Part shown: positions 57,563 to 64,000 of the stretch, one piece after another | Position numbering within the stretch: the stretch's first letter is position 1 | How the letters are laid out: each line of letters opens with the position of its first letter | Notes under the pieces: generated by a model | Databases searched by the model: none | Seen by the model: only the letters and a program-made list of their open reading frames with translations | Told to the model about the DNA's origin: nothing | Position numbers and translations under genes: made by a program | Assembly (NCBI RefSeq): GCF_019357495.1 | Contig: NZ_CP079110.1 | Location: 124,001-188,000, forward strand | Origin: Nosocomiicoccus ampullae | GTDB taxonomy: Bacteria; Bacillota; Bacilli; Staphylococcales; Salinicoccaceae | Direction of reading: 5' to 3' | DNA length: 64,000 nucleotides

Positions 57563-58042
57563 ATGAGATTAGTTTTATCACTATTACTAATGAGCTTCAT
57601 TTCTATAAGCATCACACCTGAAGCACATGCCTTAATGCTAGAAAAGAAAGCAAGCAAACCGTCAGCATTAGCACCGTCAGAATTAAAAACAGTTGAACCA
57701 AGTACAACTGCTGCAGAATTTGCGTTAAAACTTGCGGTTGGAAAAAGATATGTTTGGGGTGGTAACTCAGACACAGATGTCGATTGTTCATCATTTGCCC
57801 AACAATTTATGAGAGGATATAAAGGAATTGAAATCTCGAGAACTACATATGATCAAGTAAAAGAAGGTACTCAAGTAAATAATCCTGCACCAGGAGATTT
57901 AGTCTTCTTTAATGATTTTGCGCACGTTGGAGTATATGTTGGTGACGGGATGATGGTCGATGCTTTAAATCCTGAAGAAGGTGTCGGATTACGTGCAGTA
58001 TCTTATGTCCATGGTAAAGTCGATGGTTACTATAGGTACTAA
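57563..58042 (+). CDS. secreted NlpC/P60 cell-wall hydrolase
   Basis: A 159-residue protein with a signal peptide (cleavage after AHA near residue 23), a short Ser/Pro linker and an NlpC/P60 domain. The catalytic Cys is in DVDCSSFAQQFM near 74 and His in FAHVGVYVGDG near 124. It should cut stem-peptide bonds of peptidoglycan outside the cell. No SH3 or LysM wall-binding domain is present. AGGAGGAAT precedes the ATG. It is flanked by terminators on both sides, so it is monocistronic. Confidence 0.88.
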   Translation: MRLVLSLLLMSFISISITPEAHALMLEKKASKPSALAPSELKTVEPSTTAAEFALKLAVGKRYVWGGNSDTDVDCSSFAQQFMRGYKGIEISRTTYDQVKEGTQVNNPAPGDLVFFNDFAHVGVYVGDGMMVDALNPEEGVGLRAVSYVHGKVDGYYRY

Positions 58043-58050
58043 TTAATATA

Positions 58051-58081
58051 AGTGCATTTCTATAAGAAATGCACTTTTTTT
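58051..58081 (+). terminator. Rho-independent terminator after the NlpC/P60 gene
   Basis: Perfect arms AGTGCATTTCT and AGAAATGCACT with a 3-nt loop and seven T. Confidence 0.92.
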
Positions 58082-58120
58082 ATTTAAATTAATTTTCATT
58101 ATTGGATGGTAATTTATCGT

Positions 58121-58320
58121 TTATAAGAAATGATAGTGTAATACAACACTATGATTAGCGATAAAATGCTTATTATACTAAGAGATAGTGGCTAATTACA
58201 CTATTACTTACGATAAAACGTTATTTAACTTAAATGATAGTAGAAAAATACACTATCATTTCTGATAAATCATCTTTTATACAAAGTAATTGTGTAAAAT
58301 CACTCAATCTTTTCTGATAA
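58121..58320 (+). repeat. hairpin tandem-repeat array 3, four degenerate 52-bp units
   Basis: Units start at 58121, 58173, 58225 and 58277, again an exact 52-bp period. They are 44-bp imperfect palindromes with arms such as TTATACTAAGAGATAGTG and CACTATTACTTACGATAA and 8-bp spacers. Copies differ far more from each other than in array 1, and the fourth is badly decayed. The array lies between two convergent genes, after the terminator of the NlpC/P60 gene. Confidence 0.85.
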
Positions 58321-58335
58321 CGAATTAAATACACG

Positions 58336-58369
58336 AAAAAAGAGGCGATTTACGCCAGTAAATCGCCTC
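58336..58369 (-). terminator. terminator of trhO
   Basis: Perfect arms GAGGCGATTTAC and GTAAATCGCCTC with a 4-nt loop; the T-run is on the minus strand. Confidence 0.9.
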
Positions 58370-58379
58370 ATTGTTATAA

Positions 58380-59363
58380 TTACGCGCGCGGTCCGATCAT
58401 TTTAGTTTTACCGAACTCGCTATTACGCATTTCTTCTAATCGTTCTTCAACTTCTTCTTGAGGTAAGTTGTGAACCATAATATATCTATTTCTAGGGTGC
58501 TCAGCACATTCCATTGAGCATGCACCTAGGTGTTTGTCTTGGTTTTCTTTACTACAAAGAATTTGTGCGTTACATTCTGGGTTTGCACAGTTTACATAAC
58601 GTTCACATGGTGTACCGTCATAGTGATCTCTACCAACGACTGTTGGATTTACTTGGTTAATTGGTACAGTTAAACGTTCGTCGAACACGTACATTTGGCC
58701 GTCCCAAAGTTGGCCTTTAGTGTTTTCGCTTTTAGAGTACGTTGCGATACCGCCGTGAAGTTGACCGACATTTTCACCGATACCTTCACGTTTTAACCAG
58801 CCAGAGAATTTCTCACAACGAATTCCACCAGTGCAGTATGTTAAGACGCGTTTACCTTCGAATAAATCTTTATTTTCTCTTACCCATTCAGGAGTATCTC
58901 TAAATGTTGATACTTCTGGCTTAATTGCCCCACGGAAGTGACCAACGTCATATTCATAATCATTTCTAACGTCTAAAACGACAGTGTTTTCGTCTTGAAT
59001 TGCTTCCATCCATTCTTCTGGAGATAAATATTCACCAGTAATTTCATGTGGGTTAATGTCATCTTCTAAACTTAAGTTAACAAGTTCTGGACGTGGACGA
59101 CAGTGCATTTTTTTGAATGCATGTTCGTTTGCTTCATCGATTTTAAATGGTATCTCTTTAAATAAAGGATGATTGTTCATATAGTCGATGTACTTTTGTG
59201 TTTGCTCGTAATCGCCAGATACTGTCCCGTTAATTCCTTCATGTGCGACTAAAATACGTCCCTTTAGTCCGAGGTCTTTACAAAACTGTAAATGTTCAGC
59301 AGCAAACTCTTCTGGATTATCAATTGTCACGTAATGGTAATAGAGTAATATACGATATTTCAT
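58380..59363 (-). CDS. trhO: tRNA uridine 5-hydroxylase, rhodanese family
   Basis: A 327-residue TrhO (YbfQ/YceA, UPF0176) protein. An N-terminal acylphosphatase-like domain ([28 protein letters not shown]) precedes a rhodanese domain with the active Cys in [17 protein letters not shown] (near 187) and a C-terminal Cys-rich zinc-like region ([18 protein letters not shown]). It hydroxylates U34 of certain tRNAs using oxygen. The ATG at 59363 has AGGAGAAAG upstream; earlier in-frame starts do not. Confidence 0.9.
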   Translation of the reverse strand: MKYRILLYYHYVTIDNPEEFAAEHLQFCKDLGLKGRILVAHEGINGTVSGDYEQTQKYIDYMNNHPLFKEIPFKIDEANEHAFKKMHCRPRPELVNLSLEDDINPHEITGEYLSPEEWMEAIQDENTVVLDVRNDYEYDVGHFRGAIKPEVSTFRDTPEWVRENKDLFEGKRVLTYCTGGIRCEKFSGWLKREGIGENVGQLHGGIATYSKSENTKGQLWDGQMYVFDERLTVPINQVNPTVVGRDHYDGTPCERYVNCANPECNAQILCSKENQDKHLGACSMECAEHPRNRYIMVHNLPQEEVEERLEEMRNSEFGKTKMIGPRA

Positions 59364-59524
59364 TTTCTTTCTCCTATCATAAATATAATTGCAAGTTATA
59401 CTAGATAGATAATCATGCATTAAATATTATAGCAGAAAGTTCATTATTTCGCATTGAACAGTTTAAAAAGAATAGACTTTTGGTACACTAAATATATATA
59501 ATACTTTGTTTAGGAAGGTACATA

Positions 59525-60175
59525 ATGAATATAAAAATATATTTAGATATCGCATGTCCATATTGCTATATCGGTAAGAAGAAATTTGAAGAAGCATTAA
59601 AAGAGTTTGACGAAGTCGACTTTGATATTGAATATAAAAGTTTTGAATTAAACTTTGATGCACCACAATATCCAGATGAGACATTAATTGAATCATTATC
59701 ACGTCGTACAGGTGTGTCTGAAGATGAAGTTAGACGTAACCAGCGTATTTTAATTGAATCGGCGAAAGCTGAAGGCGTCAATTTAAATTTAGAAAACGTT
59801 GTGCCGTCAAACACACGTGACGCACACCGATTATTAAAACTTGGAATTGAAGAAGAAAAAGGTAATGAGACATTAGACGAACTCTATTATCGTAACTTTG
59901 TGCTGAATGAAAATATCGCTGATCCGGATGTACTTTTATCTGTTGCTAAAACGGTTGGGTTAGACAGTGATAAAGCAAAAAAGGTTGTTGAAGATAAGTC
60001 AGAGTATACAGAGTATGTCATTGAAGATTTTAACTATGGTAAAATGCTCGGCATTCAAAGTGTACCGCACTTTATTTTTAACGAAAGATTTAAAATGAAT
60101 GGTGCACGTGAAGTTGAGTTATATATTTATGCAATTGAAAAAACGTTAGAAGATATGAAAAAAGGCGATTTATAA
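59525..60175 (+). CDS. DsbA-family oxidoreductase (FrnE-like)
   Basis: A 216-residue cytosolic thioredoxin-fold protein with the redox motif CPYC at about 10-13 (DIACPYCYIGKKKFEEAL), a helical insert and the cis-Pro region GIQSVPHFIFNE near 177. There is no signal peptide, as in the FrnE/YwbO branch, which is implicated in oxidative stress protection. AGGAAGG lies before the ATG. It is a single gene with its own terminator. Confidence 0.87.
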   Translation: MNIKIYLDIACPYCYIGKKKFEEALKEFDEVDFDIEYKSFELNFDAPQYPDETLIESLSRRTGVSEDEVRRNQRILIESAKAEGVNLNLENVVPSNTRDAHRLLKLGIEEEKGNETLDELYYRNFVLNENIADPDVLLSVAKTVGLDSDKAKKVVEDKSEYTEYVIEDFNYGKMLGIQSVPHFIFNERFKMNGAREVELYIYAIEKTLEDMKKGDL

Positions 60176-60193
60176 TTTAAATCGCCCTTTTTT
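60161..60193 (+). terminator. Rho-independent terminator overlapping the DsbA-family stop codon
   Basis: Arms GGCGATTT and AAATCGCC with a loop that contains the stop codon (60173-60175), then six T. Confidence 0.75.
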
Positions 60194-60243
60194 ATGCTTA
60201 TTTTTACCAAAACACAAACATTATTTTAAAAAATATAAAAAAC

Positions 60244-60269
60244 GTTCGGAATTTAATGTAGAAACGATG
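60244..60269 (+). promoter_or_regulatory. candidate PurR operator (paired PurBoxes) before purE
   Basis: GTTCG (60244-60248, in AACGTTCGGAATTT, whose complement fits AWWWCCGAAC) and a degenerate partner CGATG (60265-60269, in GAAACGATGT) are separated by 16 nt. Two inverted PurBoxes with 16-17 nt between them are the known PurR arrangement in Bacillales. The first box is good, the second weak. Confidence 0.6.
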
Positions 60270-60316
60270 TATTTTATGTTATATTAATAATGAATTTAAA
60301 AAACGGAGTGAGAATT

Positions 60317-60799
60317 TTGGTAGTAAGTATTGTAATGGGTAGTTCTTCAGATTGGCCGACAATGAAAAAAGCAAAAGACATGCTCGATGAATTTGGAGTT
60401 AAGACGCATGTCGAAGTCGTAAGTGCACATCGTACACCGCATAAGATGTATGAGTTTGCGACAAATGCAAAAAATAACGGCACAAAAGTAATTATTGCAG
60501 GTGCTGGTGGTGCTGCACACTTACCAGGGATGATTGCATCAATGACAAATGTACCAGTGATAGGTGTTCCAATTCAGTCAAAAGCGCTAAGTGGTGTTGA
60601 TTCATTATATTCTATCGTTCAAATGCCTGGAGGTATTCCAGTGGCAACGATGGCGATTGGTGATGCTGGAGCAAAAAACGCAGGTATTTTTGCAGCGAAA
60701 TTAATCGGAATTGAAAACAAAGACGTTTATGAGAGATTAGAGAATTATACAAAATCATTAGAACAAAAAGTGGAGGATATGCAAAATGACCTCAAGTAA
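60317..60799 (+). CDS. purE: N5-carboxyaminoimidazole ribonucleotide mutase
   Basis: A 160-residue class I PurE. The GSSSDWPTM motif (about 7-15), [10 protein letters not shown] near 40, [14 protein letters not shown] near 67 and [14 protein letters not shown] near 109 are present. It converts N5-CAIR to CAIR in purine synthesis. TTG 60317 after CGGAGTGAG gives the usual family length; the ATG at 60290 lies before that site. It is first of a pur operon with purK overlapping by 14 nt. Confidence 0.93.
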   Translation: MVVSIVMGSSSDWPTMKKAKDMLDEFGVKTHVEVVSAHRTPHKMYEFATNAKNNGTKVIIAGAGGAAHLPGMIASMTNVPVIGVPIQSKALSGVDSLYSIVQMPGGIPVATMAIGDAGAKNAGIFAAKLIGIENKDVYERLENYTKSLEQKVEDMQNDLK

Positions 60800-61904
60800 G
60801 ACGATATTACCAATGAAAACAATCGGTATTATTGGTGGTGGACAACTGGGTAAAATGCTCGCACAAAGTGCGCTTCGAATGGGATATAAAGTCGCGATTT
60901 TAGATCCATCTGAAGATGCACCAGCACGCGCGACGAGCCATGAATTTATTCATGCGGAATTTAGCGATGAACAAGCGCTCAAAAAACTTGCAGATATGTC
61001 GGATGTTTTAACATATGAGTTTGAAAATATTGATGCACATTTATTAAGAGATTTAGTTGAACATTATTACGTTCCACAAGGTGCTGAAACAGTACTGACA
61101 CTTCAAGATAGAGAAACTGAAAAAGCGGCAATAAAAAAATCTGGTGCGAAAGTTGTACCGTATCAAACAGTCGACAATAAAGACGAATTACTTAACTTTA
61201 TCAAAGAAAATAATTATCCAGTGATCGTAAAAACCGCAACAGGTGGATATGATGGTAAAGGACAATATTTAATTGAAAAAGAAGCAGATATAGACGAAGT
61301 ACCATTTGGTGAGGTTGAACTTGTTGCTGAAAAATATGTTGACCTTGAGAGAGAAGTATCACTCACAGTTGCAAGAAGCACGAGTGGAGAAATAATCGTA
61401 TTTCCACTTCAAGAAAACTTACATCAAAACCAAATTCTATATCGCACGATTGTACCGTCAAGAATCGACGTATTTGAAGAAGCTAAACGCCAAGTTGAGC
61501 TTATTATGGAAGAACTTTTATTCGTAGGTGTGTTCACAGTAGAATTCTTTGTTGATAAAGATATGAATGTTTTTGTTAATGAAATCGCACCAAGACCACA
61601 TAACTCTGCACACTACTCAATTGAAGCGTGCAATATTAGTCAATTTGATGCACATATTTTATCAGTATGTGATTTACCATTGCCTGAAGTTTACCAGCAT
61701 CAAAACGCTGTAATGATGAATTTACTTGGTAAAGATTTAGACCGTCTAGAAGATGAATTATATAGTCATAAAGATTGGAACGTTCACTTATATGGTAAAA
61801 CAGATCGTAAACCAGAACGTAAAATGGGACACGTCACACTACTCACTGATGATTTAGAAAAAACATTAAACGAGCTTGAAACGACATTTCTAAAAAATAA
61901 TTAA
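60786..61904 (+). CDS. purK: N5-carboxyaminoimidazole ribonucleotide synthase
   Basis: A 372-residue ATP-grasp enzyme carboxylating AIR to N5-CAIR. Seen are [20 protein letters not shown] near 14-33, YEFENID near 77, [15 protein letters not shown] near 147 and [18 protein letters not shown] near 265. The ATG at 60786 (GGAGGATA upstream) overlaps purE; an internal ATG at 60813 is less likely. It works directly with PurE. Confidence 0.93.
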   Translation: MTSSKTILPMKTIGIIGGGQLGKMLAQSALRMGYKVAILDPSEDAPARATSHEFIHAEFSDEQALKKLADMSDVLTYEFENIDAHLLRDLVEHYYVPQGAETVLTLQDRETEKAAIKKSGAKVVPYQTVDNKDELLNFIKENNYPVIVKTATGGYDGKGQYLIEKEADIDEVPFGEVELVAEKYVDLEREVSLTVARSTSGEIIVFPLQENLHQNQILYRTIVPSRIDVFEEAKRQVELIMEELLFVGVFTVEFFVDKDMNVFVNEIAPRPHNSAHYSIEACNISQFDAHILSVCDLPLPEVYQHQNAVMMNLLGKDLDRLEDELYSHKDWNVHLYGKTDRKPERKMGHVTLLTDDLEKTLNELETTFLKNN

Positions 61905-61926
61905 GATTTATCCTAGGAGGAAAATA

Positions 61927-64000
61927 ATGACTAAATTTAATGAACCTACTGCAAACCAAATTGAAGATGAAAAACTATATACACATATGGGGCTACGTGA
62001 AGACGAATATAAAAAGGTAGTTGAGTTAATCGGAAGAAAACCGAACTATACTGAAACAGGAATCTTCGCGTCAATGTGGAGTGAACATTGTAGCTATAAA
62101 ACTTCAAAAACATTTTTACGTCAATTTAATTCTAAAGGTGAACGCGTATTAATGGGGCCTGGTGAAGGTGCAGGTGTTGTTGATATTGGAGATAATGAAG
62201 CGGTCGTATTTAAAGTTGAATCACACAACTCACCATCAGCAGTTGCGCCATTCCACGGTGCAGCAACAGGTATTGGTGGTATTTTACGTGACATCGTATC
62301 AATCGGATCGACACCAATCGCACTTGTAAACTCACTTCGTTTTGGAGAGTTAGATAATGATAACAGTAAATGGTTATTAAAAGAAGCGACAGACGGATTA
62401 GAATTCTATGGTAATACGATGGATATTAGTTCGGTTACTGGAGAAGTTGAATTCGACGAGCGTTTCCAAGGACGCCCACTCGTAAATGCGATGGCAGTTG
62501 GCTTAATTAAACACGATAAAATTCAAAAGGGCCTTGCAAAAGGTGTTGGCAATAAAGTTGTATACGCAGGACTTGAAACAGGTAAAGACGGTATTTTAGG
62601 TGCATCATTCTCAAGTGAAGAACTTGGTGACGACCGTAAAGTAGAAATTCCGGATACTCAAGAAGGATATCCTGAAGTTGGTAAAAAATTAATGCACGCA
62701 ACTCTAGAAGCAATTGACCATGACAAATTAGTCGGTATCCAAGATATGGGTGCAGCTGGGTTAACGTCATCATCTGCTGAAATGGCAGCAAAAGGTGGAC
62801 ACGGTATTGAAATGCACTTAGATAAAGTACCAGTATCTGACGATACGATTTCACCATTTGAAATGATGTTATCTGAAACACAAGAAAGAATGCTACTCGT
62901 TGTTGAAGATGGTTATGAAGAAGAGTTCGTAGAAACATTTAAAAAACACGGACTACCAGCAGCAGTAATTGGTGAAGTTATTGAAGATGAGTCACTCGTT
63001 CTTTACTATGACGGTGAAAAATATGCAGATCTTCCGACGCATCATTTAGAAAATGCACCAGAAGTGATTTTAGAAGGTGAAGAAATAGCGCTTGATGAAG
63101 CGAGAACAGACTATAGTAATGAAGACTTAAAAGAAATATTTAAGCAACTTATTCACCATCCAACACTTGGTGATAAATCATATATCTACAATAAATTTAA
63201 ACGTAAAGAAGATACGTTACAAGGTTCTGGATTTGGTGCGGGAATCGTTCAAATTGGGGACAGTAAAAAAGCTATTGCTGTAACGATTGATGGTAAAGGC
63301 CGCTACGTTGAAGCAGATCCATATAACGGTGGTAAAGAAACAGTGCTTCATGCGTTTAGAACGACTCTAGCAACAGGTGCGTTACCAGTTGCAATGACAG
63401 ACGGTTTAAACTACGGTAACCCTGAAAATAAAGAGATGTATGAAATTATAAAACAATCTACTAAAGGAATGGCAGAAGCATCTATTGCAGTAAATACTCC
63501 AGTTGTATCGGGTAACGTTTCATTATATAACGAAACAAAAGAAGGTCCAGTATTACCAACACCAATTATCGGTATGGTCGGTTTAATTGAAGATACAGAT
63601 TACTTAAAAGACCGTTTCGTAGAAGAAGGTAATAGTATTTATATCGTTGGAGATTTAAAGACTGAATTTAGCGGAAGTCAAATTGAAAAACTTGTTGATA
63701 ATAAAGTTCGTCGTACTAAGCGTCAAGTAAACCTTGAAGAAGAATATACACGCGGTATGGATTTAAGACAGTTATTATTAGATGGTGATTTAGAAAAAAT
63801 CGCACCGATTGGTCGTGGTGGTTTCATCGTTAAACTTGCACAACTACTCTCTCACTATGATTTAGGTGCAGATGTAAACTTAAATGTACGCGGAGACTTA
63901 CTATTTAGTGAAACGCCAGGTACGTACATCGTTATTGGTAAACCAGGATTAGATATTAAAGATGCAGTTGAAATTGGTACGGTGACTGGTAAAGAATTCA
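61927..64000 (+). CDS. purL: phosphoribosylformylglycinamidine synthase II, 3-prime end cut by the window
   Basis: 691 in-frame codons run to the window edge without a stop; the usual length is about 730, so roughly 40 residues are missing. The N-terminal ETGIFASMWSEHCSYKTSK (near 43-61) with the catalytic His, VMGPGEGAGVVDI-like segment and VFKVESHNSPSAV near 97 identify the short PurL that needs PurS and PurQ. It begins 22 nt after purK behind TAGGAGG. purC, purS and purQ, which normally separate purK from purL, are absent here. Confidence 0.93.
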   Translation, partial: MTKFNEPTANQIEDEKLYTHMGLREDEYKKVVELIGRKPNYTETGIFASMWSEHCSYKTSKTFLRQFNSKGERVLMGPGEGAGVVDIGDNEAVVFKVESHNSPSAVAPFHGAATGIGGILRDIVSIGSTPIALVNSLRFGELDNDNSKWLLKEATDGLEFYGNTMDISSVTGEVEFDERFQGRPLVNAMAVGLIKHDKIQKGLAKGVGNKVVYAGLETGKDGILGASFSSEELGDDRKVEIPDTQEGYPEVGKKLMHATLEAIDHDKLVGIQDMGAAGLTSSSAEMAAKGGHGIEMHLDKVPVSDDTISPFEMMLSETQERMLLVVEDGYEEEFVETFKKHGLPAAVIGEVIEDESLVLYYDGEKYADLPTHHLENAPEVILEGEEIALDEARTDYSNEDLKEIFKQLIHHPTLGDKSYIYNKFKRKEDTLQGSGFGAGIVQIGDSKKAIAVTIDGKGRYVEADPYNGGKETVLHAFRTTLATGALPVAMTDGLNYGNPENKEMYEIIKQSTKGMAEASIAVNTPVVSGNVSLYNETKEGPVLPTPIIGMVGLIEDTDYLKDRFVEEGNSIYIVGDLKTEFSGSQIEKLVDNKVRRTKRQVNLEEEYTRGMDLRQLLLDGDLEKIAPIGRGGFIVKLAQLLSHYDLGADVNLNVRGDLLFSETPGTYIVIGKPGLDIKDAVEIGTVTGKEF

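Overview
The window looks like a chromosomal segment of a low-GC, Gram-positive coccus of the family Staphylococcaceae, probably outside Staphylococcus itself (a Jeotgalicoccus, Nosocomiicoccus or Salinicoccus type). The basis is AT-rich sequence with strong AGGAGG-type ribosome sites and many TTG/GTG starts, Bacillales-type regulation (T-box, TPP riboswitch, and candidate sigma-B, Zur, PerR, CcpA and PurR sites), and Staphylococcus/Bacillus gene neighbourhoods (mrp-kbaA before an rRNA operon; arginase before cdaA-cdaR-glmM; purE-purK). The genus is an inference. No phage, IS element, integrase or CRISPR array was seen.

Layout. 0-7 kb: a hydrolase, an ASCH protein, and a five-gene operon that matches the pneumococcal vex123-vncRS transporter/two-component cluster. 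7-13 kb: cstA behind a cre site, a methionine T-box in front of a MetE-like methyltransferase, a sigma-B-type stress gene, and a CobW/ZagA metallochaperone behind a Zur box. 13-24 kb: two related lipoproteins, SulP plus UspA, a Nudix protein, a purine permease, a PLD-family protein, an SDR, an FAD/NAD(P)-binding protein and the broken end of a second purine permease. 24-27 kb: a TPP-riboswitch-controlled thiM-thiE-thiD operon. 27-36 kb: csbD, formate dehydrogenase with its DUF1641 partner, a TcyP-type cystine carrier, an aldehyde dehydrogenase, a PTS IIC-like protein and a BCCT osmolyte carrier. 36-46 kb: a PerR-type promoter with a P1B-4 metal ATPase, an FMN reductase, a 27-residue membrane peptide gene, RNase H, a HAD hydrolase, mntR, pdp, a uridylyltransferase, a hemolysin III protein, mrp and kbaA. 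46.6-52.3 kb: a complete 16S-23S-5S operon with two promoters, processing stems and six tRNAs. 52-64 kb: arginase, an XRE regulator, cdaA-cdaR-glmM (c-di-AMP and cell-wall precursors), an NlpC/P60 protein, trhO, a DsbA-family protein and purE-purK-purL, with purL running off the window.

The most unusual structure is a family of hairpin-forming tandem repeats with a fixed 52-bp unit (44-bp imperfect palindrome plus 8-bp spacer). It occurs as three separate arrays (7, 5 and 4 copies) at 16.85, 23.97 and 58.12 kb, all just downstream of genes. Sequence differs between arrays, but period and much of the pairing are kept. Other points to check are the purC-purS-purQ gap between purK and purL, the vex-vnc operon without a visible Pep27 gene, the Shine-Dalgarno site buried in the TPP terminator, the decayed purine permease, and the isolated small membrane peptide gene.
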